Below are positions 1 through 7,069 of a stretch of DNA of 64,000 bases, piece after piece; within the stretch, counting starts at the first letter, position 1, and each line of letters begins with the position of its first letter. The position numbers were made by a program, and so were the translations under genes. Under the pieces are notes generated by a model. That model made no database searches. It was not told the DNA's origin and saw nothing but the letters and a program-made list of their open reading frames with translations. The stretch is from the NCBI GenBank assembly GCA_046091365.1, contig JBJTBM010000010.1, forward strand, positions 1 through 64,000, written 5' to 3'. Source of the DNA: Casp-actino8 sp046091365. GTDB lineage: Bacteria > Actinomycetota > Acidimicrobiia > Acidimicrobiales > Ilumatobacteraceae.

Positions 1-265
1 GCTCTCCAAGTTGGCACGCCTCGTCGAGGGCTATTCGCGACGTCTGCAGGTGCAGGAACGTCTCACCAGCCAGTTGGCCGACGCCATGCAGGGCATGCTC
101 GATCCGGTGGGGGTGCTGGTGGTGGTGGAAGCCGAACACAGTTGCATGTCGATTCGCGGTGTGCGCAAGCCCGGCACCAAGACGGTGACCACGGCCGTAC
201 GGGGTATCTATCGCACCGACTCCTCGGCCCGGGCCGAGGTGATGGCGTTCATCCAGGGACTCTGA
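1..265 (+). CDS. folE: GTP cyclohydrolase I, C-terminal part (gene begins before the window)
   Basis: The open frame enters from the left edge (codons read from base 2) and gives the last 87 residues. It contains the family block beginning LARLVEGYSRRLQVQERLT, then the zinc/substrate region VVVEAEHSCMSIRGVRKPG with its conserved Cys and His, and ends close to the usual FolE C-terminus. FolE converts GTP to dihydroneopterin triphosphate, the first step of tetrahydrofolate synthesis, and also feeds queuosine precursors. The N-terminal half and its promoter lie outside the window. A Nudix gene follows after 6 bases on the same strand, so the two may share a transcript. Confidence 0.96.
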   Translation, partial: LSKLARLVEGYSRRLQVQERLTSQLADAMQGMLDPVGVLVVVEAEHSCMSIRGVRKPGTKTVTTAVRGIYRTDSSARAEVMAFIQGL

Positions 266-271
266 GCCCGC

Positions 272-808
272 GTGGGCTTTCCTCATCCCACCGTCGACGT
301 TCCCGGTGATTGGCCTGGGATTCGCCACGAAGTCGAGCGAGTGTCGTCACCCGACGACCACAGCGACGCGTTGTCCCGGGGACTCGGCTCGGACGTCTCG
401 GTGGTGACCGGACACGTGTGCGCCACCGCCTGGATCCTCAGCCCCGACGGCACGCACACTTTGCTCGTGATGCACGAGGTGCTCGGATGGTCGACTCCGG
501 GTGGTCACGTCGAGCGACACGAGACGACGCGCGAGGCCGGGTTGCGCGAACTCGAGGAGGAAACCGGTCTCACCCGCTTCGACGTGCGCGCCCCGTTCGA
601 CGGACCGGCGTTCGTGCACGTCACCGACCGTGGCGGTGATCGGCCGCATCGGCATTGGAACGTGGCGTGGCTGTACGTGGCCGACATGGACGCACCGCTG
701 AGCCCGATCGAGGGCGCGCGGTGGTGGCCGGTGGACGCGTTGCCCGACGGCCCCGCGGACCTGCGGTCGAAGACTCCCGAACTGGTGACCCTGCTCGCGA
801 GTTCGTGA
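272..808 (+). CDS. Nudix hydrolase
   Basis: The protein has 178 residues and a full Nudix box at residues 78-100, following G-x5-E-x7-REUxEExGU (Gly78, Glu84, Arg92, Glu93, Glu96, Glu97, Gly99, Leu100). Nudix enzymes split nucleoside diphosphates linked to another moiety, using Mg2+ bound by the box glutamates. The first 40 residues are less conserved and may be an N-terminal extension. The GTG start lies 6 bases after the folE stop. A link to pterin triphosphate dephosphorylation, as known for some Nudix enzymes in the folate pathway, is suggested only by the neighbour. The substrate cannot be read from the sequence. Confidence 0.9.
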   Translation: MGFPHPTVDVPGDWPGIRHEVERVSSPDDHSDALSRGLGSDVSVVTGHVCATAWILSPDGTHTLLVMHEVLGWSTPGGHVERHETTREAGLRELEEETGLTRFDVRAPFDGPAFVHVTDRGGDRPHRHWNVAWLYVADMDAPLSPIEGARWWPVDALPDGPADLRSKTPELVTLLASS

Positions 809-812
809 ACCG

Positions 813-2546
813 TCAGGCGCGCACGAGGCGACCGGGGCGGGCACCGGTGTCGGCGCCGTGGCGACGCGTCACCACACCGTTCACAATGGTGGCCACGTAA
901 CCCGTGGCGGTCTGCAACAGGCGCGTACCACCGGCGGGCAGGTCATCCTCGGCGTGCGGGAACCCCAGCGACAACGCATCCATGTCGATGATGTTGATGT
1001 CGGCCTTCTTGCCCTCGGCCAGAACGCCGCGATCGTGGAAGCCGACCACGTTGGCGGTGTCGTGGGTCTGCACCTTCACCGCCTGCTCAAGCGTGAGCTT
1101 GGGGCCACGACGACGGTCGCGCGCCCAGTGCGTGAGCACGTACGTGGGGATCGACGCGTCACAGATCATGCGCACGTGAGCTCCGCCGTCGGACAAGCCC
1201 GACACCGTCGCCGGGTGGGTCAACATCTCGTAGATCGCGTCCTGAGAACCACCCACGTAGTTGAAGAATGGCAGCATCAAGAAGGCCCGGCCGTCATCCT
1301 CGTTCAACAGGTCGTAGGCGAAGGAGAGCGAGTCCTGACCGTTGGCTCGGGCCAGATTGGCGACCGACAATTCGGGTCCGGGCTCGTAATCGGGCGGAGT
1401 GCCCATGGCGTACATCTTGTCCACCGACATCTGCATGAACGCCCCGATGCCGTCGAACTGCTTCGTGGGATCGGCCGGCGCGTCGGTCTCGGCGAGGATG
1501 CGGGCCTTCACGTCGCCCCGGCGCAACTCGGCGCGTAGTTCGGGCATCGACAGACGCGACGCCAACTCCATGAACGTCGGTCGCTTCGAGAAGAAGTGGT
1601 AGCCGTCCCAGCCCACCATCATGCCAAAGGGACGGGCGGCGATCTGCGGGTGCATACGGCCACCCTTGTCGTTCACCCGGTCGACCACGTCGAGGGCCTC
1701 GCGCCACGAGTCGGCGTTCAGTTCGTTCTGCAGCATCGCGAACGTCACCGGCAGACCGCTACGTTCGGCCAGTCCGGCCATCCAGTCCACCTCGCCGAGG
1801 AACACCGGGCGGTCGAACTCGAGACCCTGGGGCGCCACCTCGAACAAACCGCCACCGGCCGCCAGCAAGGCGTCGGCCATGCCCTGCAGTTCGTCGAGCG
1901 CGGCGAAGGTTCCCGGCACCGGTTCGCCGTCGCGCGCCTTGTGGTTGAGGGTGCGGCTGGTGGAGAAACCCACCGCGCCGGCCTCGCGGGCCTCGCGCAC
2001 GATGCGACCCATGGCCGCGATGTCCTCGGGGGTGGCGGCCTCGTTACGCGCACCACGGTCACCCATGACGTACGCCCGCACCGACGCGTGGGGCACGTAC
2101 GCGGCCACGTCCATGCTGTAACGGCGGGCGTCGACGGAGTCCAGGTACTCGGGGAACGTCTCCCACGACCACGTGATGCCTTCGTGCAGTGCCGTGCCGG
2201 GGATGTCCTCGACACCCTCCATCAACTGCACGAGCCACTCCTCACGGCCCGGGCGCACCGGGGCGAAACCGACGCCGCAGTTCCCCATCACGATGGTGGT
2301 CACCCCATGGCCAGACGTCGGTTCGAGCAGGTCGTCCCACGACACCTGACCGTCGTAATGGGTGTGGATGTCGACGAAGCCCGGAGTCACGACGCGGCCC
2401 GTGGCGTCGATCACCTCGGCAGCCGCCTCGTCGATGACCGGTGCGATGCGGACGATGCGACCGTTCGATACGGCGACGTCGGCTCGGAACCTCGCGGCAC
2501 CGGTCCCGTCGACGATGGTGCCCCCGCGGATGATCAGATCGAACAT
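813..2546 (-). CDS. Amidohydrolase of the N-acyl-D-amino-acid deacylase type
   Basis: This 577-residue protein starts with the typical composite-domain strand MFDLIIRGGTIVDGTG and has the metal-binding HxH at His61 and His63 (GFVDIHTHYDGQ). The GNCGVG segment places Cys90 where D-aminoacylases have their Cys zinc ligand, and an SDGGAH segment near residue 457 supplies the late Asp/His region. The family hydrolyses N-acyl-D-amino acids, but many actinobacterial members have no known substrate. The ATG at 2546 is preceded by a good ribosome-binding site (GAAGGGAG, 4 bases upstream). It is divergent from the coxD-like gene and converges on the Nudix gene with a 4-base gap. Confidence 0.9.
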   Translation of the reverse strand: MFDLIIRGGTIVDGTGAARFRADVAVSNGRIVRIAPVIDEAAAEVIDATGRVVTPGFVDIHTHYDGQVSWDDLLEPTSGHGVTTIVMGNCGVGFAPVRPGREEWLVQLMEGVEDIPGTALHEGITWSWETFPEYLDSVDARRYSMDVAAYVPHASVRAYVMGDRGARNEAATPEDIAAMGRIVREAREAGAVGFSTSRTLNHKARDGEPVPGTFAALDELQGMADALLAAGGGLFEVAPQGLEFDRPVFLGEVDWMAGLAERSGLPVTFAMLQNELNADSWREALDVVDRVNDKGGRMHPQIAARPFGMMVGWDGYHFFSKRPTFMELASRLSMPELRAELRRGDVKARILAETDAPADPTKQFDGIGAFMQMSVDKMYAMGTPPDYEPGPELSVANLARANGQDSLSFAYDLLNEDDGRAFLMLPFFNYVGGSQDAIYEMLTHPATVSGLSDGGAHVRMICDASIPTYVLTHWARDRRRGPKLTLEQAVKVQTHDTANVVGFHDRGVLAEGKKADINIIDMDALSLGFPHAEDDLPAGGTRLLQTATGYVATIVNGVVTRRHGADTGARPGRLVRA

Positions 2547-2564
2547 GTCACTCCCTTCGAGCGA

Positions 2565-2570
2565 AGGTTA
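2565..2570 (-). promoter_or_regulatory. Candidate -10 element (TAACCT) for the amidohydrolase gene
   Basis: TAACCT on the minus strand lies 18 bases before the ATG at 2546, leaving room for a short leader that carries the GAAGGGAG ribosome-binding site. No clear -35 was seen. Confidence 0.4.
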
Positions 2571-2585
2571 CAACCGAGCGACCTC

Positions 2586-2591
2586 TAGCCT
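2586..2591 (+). promoter_or_regulatory. Candidate leaderless -10 element (TAGCCT) for the coxD-like gene
   Basis: TAGCCT ends 8 bases before the ATG at 2600. No ribosome-binding site lies between them, which fits transcription starting at or next to the start codon. Confidence 0.55.
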
Positions 2592-2599
2592 GAAACGCG

Positions 2600-3517
2600 A
2601 TGACCAGTGAAGCCACCAGTGTCGAGGCCGTCAGCGAGGCCCTCGGTCAGCACGGTTATCTCGCCGACCGTGGACTCGCGACGTCGGTGTTTCTCGCCTT
2701 GTCGCTGCGCCGTCCGTTGTTGCTCGAGGGAGAAGCCGGCGTCGGCAAGACCGAGTTGGCCAAGGTGTTGTCGCGGTGGACGGGCGGGGAACTGATCCGG
2801 CTGCAGTGCTATGAAGGCATCGACGCGAGTCAGGCCATCTACGACTGGGACTATTCGCGGCAGCTGTTGCATCTGCGCGCCGCCGAAGCCAGCGGAGAGG
2901 CCGCCGGTCTGGGTGCCGACGCGCTCGAGAACCAGCTCTATCAGGAACGATTCCTGCTCCGTCGCGCGGTGCTGCGGGCCCTCGCGCCGAGCGAGCATCC
3001 TCCGGTGTTGTTGATCGACGAAATCGACCGGGCCGACGACGAGTTCGAGGCCTATCTGCTCGAGGTCCTGTCCGACTTCCAGGTGACGGTGCCCGAACTC
3101 GGCACCTTCACCGCACCTCGCCCTCCGATTGTGATCCTGACGTCCAACCGCACGCGCGACGTCCACGACGCCTTGAAGCGTCGGTGTCTCTACCACTGGG
3201 TCGAACATCCGAGTTTCGAGCGCGAGGTCGCCATCGTCACGATGCGCGTCCCCGAGGTCGCGACGGCGCTCGCGCGTCAGGTCGCCGCGGCCACCGAGGC
3301 CCTACGCGGGTTGCAGTTGTACAAACCGCCCGGGGTCGCCGAGACGATCGACTGGGCCACCGCGCTCGGACGTCTCGGGGTTTCGTCGCTCGACGAGGAC
3401 AGCGTGCGCGCCACCTTGGGCACGGTGCTCAAGTACCGCGAGGATCAAGAGCGAGTGGAGGCCGCCGACATGGCCGAGATCGTGAAGTCGGCGGTACGAC
3501 GCGCCCTCGTCGCCTGA
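2600..3517 (+). CDS. coxD: MoxR/CoxD-type AAA+ ATPase
   Basis: The 305-residue protein is a MoxR-family AAA+ ATPase. Its Walker A is GEAGVGKT at about residues 44-51, and its Walker B is VLLIDEIDRAD, followed by the conserved segment on the editing of Asp/Glu-rich loops typical of MoxR proteins. A sensor 1 Asn lies in ILTSNRTRDVHDALKRR. CoxD in carboxydotrophs is a chaperone ATPase that helps assemble the Mo/Cu active site of CO dehydrogenase. Here a vWA protein follows after 1 base and two XdhC genes follow that, which matches the CoxDEF arrangement. The target enzyme is not in the window, so a related molybdenum hydroxylase is equally possible. Confidence 0.88.
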   Translation: MTSEATSVEAVSEALGQHGYLADRGLATSVFLALSLRRPLLLEGEAGVGKTELAKVLSRWTGGELIRLQCYEGIDASQAIYDWDYSRQLLHLRAAEASGEAAGLGADALENQLYQERFLLRRAVLRALAPSEHPPVLLIDEIDRADDEFEAYLLEVLSDFQVTVPELGTFTAPRPPIVILTSNRTRDVHDALKRRCLYHWVEHPSFEREVAIVTMRVPEVATALARQVAAATEALRGLQLYKPPGVAETIDWATALGRLGVSSLDEDSVRATLGTVLKYREDQERVEAADMAEIVKSAVRRALVA

Positions 3518-3518
3518 C

Positions 3519-4640
3519 ATGAGCGACACCTTGGTCTCGCCCGCCGAGCGCATGGCGGTCGCGTTCAGCCGGGTGTTGCGCGGAGCGGGAATCGCCAACC
3601 CCATCGGCAACGTGATCACGTTCACCGAGTCGCTGACCCGACTCGGGCTCGAGCGACGCGACGACGTGTACTGGGCCGGGCGGGCGAGCCTCGTTCGTCG
3701 TCCGGAGGACATCGGGCTCTACAACCGGGCTTTCGACGTGTTCTGGAACGCGCGCTCGGCCGGGATCGACGTCGTCGAGGAGTCCTTTCACCTCACAGTC
3801 CAGATGGACGCCGGCGAGGGGTCCGACGACGACGCGAGCGTCGACGCCGACGATCGCGACGACGGCATCATCACCCTGCGCTTCTCGAGCATCGAGACCC
3901 TGCGGTCGAAGGACTTCGCCGCCTATTCACCCGAGGAGTTGCAACTCGCCCAGGCATTGATGGCGAACCTGCGTCTCGTCGGCACTCCGCGCGAATCGTT
4001 CAGAATGGTCCCCGGGTCGCGCCGCGGTCGGCCCGATCTCCGTCGCACGGTGCGTTCGAGTCTGCGCACGGCCGGTGAGCCCGTCACCCGACATCATCTG
4101 GAGAAGGACCAGCGTCTGCGACGACTCGTTCTGTTGCTCGACATCTCCGGATCCATGGAGCCCTACGCCCGGGCGTTGCTGCGCTTCGTGCAGGCCGCGG
4201 TGGCCGGACGACAAAAGGTCGAGGCGTTCGCCTTCGGAACCCGCCTGACGCGCGTGACCCGCGAACTCGGCTCGCGCGACCCCGACAAGGCGTTGCGACT
4301 CGCATCTGATCGCGTGCGGGATTGGAGCGGCGGCACTCGACTCGGCGAATGCCTGCGGGAGTTCAACGACCAATGGGGCGTTCGGGGAATGGCGCGGGGC
4401 GCGATCGTGGTGGTGTTGAGTGACGGCTGGGATCGAGGTGAACCCGAAGTGCTGGCTGAGCAGATGCAGCGGCTGCACCGGGTCAGCCACCGCACCATCT
4501 GGGTGAACCCGTTGAAGGTCACCCCGGGATACGCGCCGTTGGCGCGGGGCATGGCGGCGGCGATGCCCCACATCGACAGTTTCGTCGAGGGCCATTCCAT
4601 TGAAGCCATGGAGCGACTGGCGCGGGAGATCGGCGGCTGA
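3519..4640 (+). CDS. coxE: CoxE-like von Willebrand factor A domain protein
   Basis: This 373-residue protein has a basic N-terminal half, an acidic patch at about residues 98-116 that is rich in Asp, and a C-terminal vWA domain whose MIDAS motif DISGS is at residues 208-212. The late MIDAS acidic residue lies in VVVLSDGWDRGE. CoxE-type vWA proteins act with the CoxD ATPase in maturing CO dehydrogenase-like enzymes. The gene starts one base after the coxD stop, so the two are almost certainly co-transcribed and probably translated in a fixed ratio. The acidic stretch is an insertion relative to compact family members and may be a flexible linker. Confidence 0.87.
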   Translation: MSDTLVSPAERMAVAFSRVLRGAGIANPIGNVITFTESLTRLGLERRDDVYWAGRASLVRRPEDIGLYNRAFDVFWNARSAGIDVVEESFHLTVQMDAGEGSDDDASVDADDRDDGIITLRFSSIETLRSKDFAAYSPEELQLAQALMANLRLVGTPRESFRMVPGSRRGRPDLRRTVRSSLRTAGEPVTRHHLEKDQRLRRLVLLLDISGSMEPYARALLRFVQAAVAGRQKVEAFAFGTRLTRVTRELGSRDPDKALRLASDRVRDWSGGTRLGECLREFNDQWGVRGMARGAIVVVLSDGWDRGEPEVLAEQMQRLHRVSHRTIWVNPLKVTPGYAPLARGMAAAMPHIDSFVEGHSIEAMERLAREIGG

Positions 4641-4680
4641 ACGGGTACTTCTCGTTCGACCACGGCAGAATGACGGGACC

Positions 4681-4998
4681 ATGCGCGAGATCCTGAACGA
4701 CATCGATCGCTGGCGTGACGCGGGCAAACGGGTCGCGGTCGCCCGCGTGGTGAACATCGAAGGCTCGGGTCCCCGCGACCCCGGAGCCGCCATGGCTGTC
4801 AACGAGGACGGTGAGGTGGCCGGCTCGGTGAGCGGCGGGTGCGTCGAGGGTGCGGTCGTCGGCGAAGCGCTCGCCATCATTCATGACGAGGCCCCTGGTC
4901 GTATCGTGTCGTTCGGCTACTCCGACGACGAGGCCTTCGCCGTCGGCCTCACGTGCGGTGGCACCATCCGCCTCTACATCGAACGACTCGATTGGTGA
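4681..4998 (+). CDS. Short XdhC/CoxI-family protein
   Basis: The 105-residue protein corresponds to the N-terminal XdhC/CoxI domain alone. It has the family features GSGPRDPGAAMAV, then GSVSGGCVEGAVV with the conserved Cys, and LTCGGT near the end. XdhC proteins bind molybdenum cofactor and take part in its sulfuration and insertion into xanthine dehydrogenase-type enzymes. The ATG at 4681 was chosen because the domain begins there; a CAGAAT hexamer ends 9 bases upstream. It lies 40 bases after coxE and 3 bases before the longer XdhC gene, so the function usually held in one chain seems to be split over two. Confidence 0.85.
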   Translation: MREILNDIDRWRDAGKRVAVARVVNIEGSGPRDPGAAMAVNEDGEVAGSVSGGCVEGAVVGEALAIIHDEAPGRIVSFGYSDDEAFAVGLTCGGTIRLYIERLDW

Positions 4999-5001
4999 CC
5001 C

Positions 5002-5814
5002 GTGTCCTTGTACGAGGAGTTCCGCGCGCACATCCGGACCGAGACCCCGGTGTCGTTGGCCACGATCGTCGAGGGACCCGGTGTCGGAGCCAAATTGATG
5101 GTGGCGCGGGTGGACGGCGTCGAGCTCGTCAGCGGTGGACTCGGGCATCCCGATCTCGATCGAGTGGTGGCCCGCGACGCGGCCGGTGAACTCGAGGCCG
5201 GTCGCACCGGGGTTCGTCATTACGGACCCGAAGGACAGGCGACCCCCGAGGACCTCGTCGACACCCCCACGGTCGTCGTCTTCATCGAGAGTTTCTCTCC
5301 GCCACCGCAGATGTGGATCTTCGGTGCCGTCGATTTCACCGCGGCCTTGGCCCGCGTGGCCAAGGTCTTGGGATACCGCGTGACGGTGTGCGACGCCCGC
5401 GAGATCTTCGCCACCAAGCGTCGCTTCCCGATGGCGGACGAGGTGATGGTCACCTGGCCCGGCCCGATGTTCGCCGATCGTGGTGCCACTCTCGGTCCGC
5501 GCGACGCGGTGTGCATCTTGACCCACGATCCCAAGTTCGACGTGCCCGCGCTGCAGGGGGCGCTGGCCACCGGTGTCGGCTACATCGGTGTGATGGGAAG
5601 TCGCACGACCCACGCCAAGCGCCTCGAGCGCCTCGCCGAGGTGGGCGTGAGCTCACCTGACGAACTCGCTCGTTTGATGTCCCCCATCGGACTCGACCTC
5701 GGTGGTCGCACCCCCGAGGAAACCGCCATCGCCATCTGCGCCGAGATCATCGCCCGGCGCACCGGGCATTCGGCCAGCAGCCTGAAGTCGACCAGCGGCT
5801 CGATCCACACCTGA
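5002..5814 (+). CDS. XdhC-family molybdenum hydroxylase maturation protein (Rossmann domain form)
   Basis: The 270-residue protein carries the C-terminal XdhC Rossmann domain: an IFGAVDFTAALARVAKVLGYRVTVCDAR segment (residues about 109-136) and the hallmark GYIGVMGSR followed by a conserved Arg-rich helix, then SPIGLDLGGRTPEETAIAI. In CoxF/XdhC proteins this half assists in sulfuration and insertion of the molybdenum cofactor. The GTG start lies 3 bases after the stop of the short XdhC gene. Together with the preceding three genes it makes a four-gene cassette of about 3.2 kb. It converges on the M24 peptidase gene with a 5-base gap. Confidence 0.9.
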   Translation: MSLYEEFRAHIRTETPVSLATIVEGPGVGAKLMVARVDGVELVSGGLGHPDLDRVVARDAAGELEAGRTGVRHYGPEGQATPEDLVDTPTVVVFIESFSPPPQMWIFGAVDFTAALARVAKVLGYRVTVCDAREIFATKRRFPMADEVMVTWPGPMFADRGATLGPRDAVCILTHDPKFDVPALQGALATGVGYIGVMGSRTTHAKRLERLAEVGVSSPDELARLMSPIGLDLGGRTPEETAIAICAEIIARRTGHSASSLKSTSGSIHT

Positions 5815-5819
5815 GCGGG

Positions 5820-6956
5820 TCAGACGTCGAGCACGACCAGGTCGTGATCGGCGTGGTTCATGGAGACGGGACCGTCGGTGGTGGCCACCACGATGTCCTC
5901 GAGCCGCATTCCCCAACGACCGGCGACGTAGATGCCGGGCTCGACGCTGAAGGCGTGGCCGGCCTCGAGCGGCAGGCTGTTCCCGCTGACCATGTAGGGG
6001 TCCTCGTGAGCATCCATACCGATGCCGTGTCCGGTGCGATGGATGAAGTACTCGCCGTAACCGGCGGCGTCGATGACGTCTCGAGCGGCGCGGTCGACCT
6101 GCTCGCACGGAGTGCCGACCGTCGCGGCGCGTACACCGGCGGCCTCGGATTCCTTCAACACCGCGTACGCCTCGGCGATGTCTGCGGGTACGGGTCCGAG
6201 GTGGACGCAACGCGTGATGTCGCTGCAGTAGCCGTTCATCGTTCCACCGAAGTCGCACAGAACGATCTCGCCGCGCTCGATGACGCGGGATCCCGGATGG
6301 TGGTGCGGGCTGGCCGCGTTCTCACCCGCGGCCACGATGGCGAAGTTCACGACGTCGTGACCCTCGGCCAGCAAACGCGCCGAGATGTCGGCCGAAACCT
6401 GCGCCTCGGTGCGCCCGACCAGGCGGATGTCACCGGCGTGAAGTTGCGCCGCCACCCGGTCGGCCGCGGCCCCGGCGGCGGTCAGCGCCGCGATTTCCGC
6501 GGCGTCCTTGCGCATGCGAATGGGCCCGAGCACGTCGACCGCCCGACGGTACGTGGCCAGCGGGAGGTGCCCCATCAGTTCGACGAGGAACCGCGCCCAC
6601 ATCGTGTCGCCGACCGCCAACACGTCGGCCGCACCCACCAGTGACGCGGTGAGGGCGACCGGATCCTCGGTCTCACCCCACGGGATCATGTCGAAGACCC
6701 CGGGAAGGTGGGCCACCCGGGGTGCCTCGAGGCGCGGAACCACGAGGGTCGCGTCACCGTCGACCGGCAGCACGAGCATCGTCAGTCGCTCGAGGGGCAT
6801 GGCGTGGTACCCGGTGAGGTACGGCAAATCGAGGCCGACCGACAACAACGTGACCTCGATCCCCTGCTCGCGCATCGCGGCACGAGTGCGCGCGAGACGA
6901 TCGGCGAACACGCTGGCGTCGGCGCCCGGCGCGGAAACGATCGAATGCCCGCTCAC
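5820..6956 (-). CDS. Xaa-Pro peptidase family protein (M24)
   Basis: The 378-residue protein has the creatinase-like N-terminal domain and a C-terminal pita-bread metallopeptidase domain. The metal ligands are visible in order: Asp in VLCDFGGTMNGYCSDITR (two Asp), His in HRTGHGIGMDAHEDPY, Glu in VEPGIYVAGRWGMRLED (two Glu). It would cut dipeptides or short peptides before a prolyl residue in the cytoplasm. I chose the GTG at 6956 because a TAGGTT hexamer ends 7 bases before it. A TTG at 6965 is in frame but overlaps that hexamer. It is divergent from the lipoprotein gene at 7070. Confidence 0.9.
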   Translation of the reverse strand: MSGHSIVSAPGADASVFADRLARTRAAMREQGIEVTLLSVGLDLPYLTGYHAMPLERLTMLVLPVDGDATLVVPRLEAPRVAHLPGVFDMIPWGETEDPVALTASLVGAADVLAVGDTMWARFLVELMGHLPLATYRRAVDVLGPIRMRKDAAEIAALTAAGAAADRVAAQLHAGDIRLVGRTEAQVSADISARLLAEGHDVVNFAIVAAGENAASPHHHPGSRVIERGEIVLCDFGGTMNGYCSDITRCVHLGPVPADIAEAYAVLKESEAAGVRAATVGTPCEQVDRAARDVIDAAGYGEYFIHRTGHGIGMDAHEDPYMVSGNSLPLEAGHAFSVEPGIYVAGRWGMRLEDIVVATTDGPVSMNHADHDLVVLDV

Positions 6957-6963
6957 GATCGAC

Positions 6964-6969
6964 AACCTA
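6964..6969 (-). promoter_or_regulatory. Candidate leaderless -10 element (TAGGTT) for the M24 peptidase gene
   Basis: TAGGTT on the minus strand ends 7 bases before the GTG at 6956, the spacing repeated at many other starts in this window. It decides against the upstream TTG. Confidence 0.5.
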
Positions 6970-7032
6970 CTGTCGCACCCGGATCGAGGCGCGGTCGGGC
7001 CCGGGCCGATCCACTCGCCCTCGCCATCCGTC

Positions 7033-7038
7033 TATGCT
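7033..7038 (+). promoter_or_regulatory. Candidate -10 element (TATGCT) for the ceramidase-like lipoprotein gene
   Basis: TATGCT lies 31 bases before the ATG at 7070. The intervening leader ends in GAGGGGG, a plausible ribosome-binding site, so this gene seems to have an ordinary leader. Confidence 0.4.
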
Positions 7039-7069
7039 CTGCTCGTCCGTGCGATCCGAGGGGGATTCG

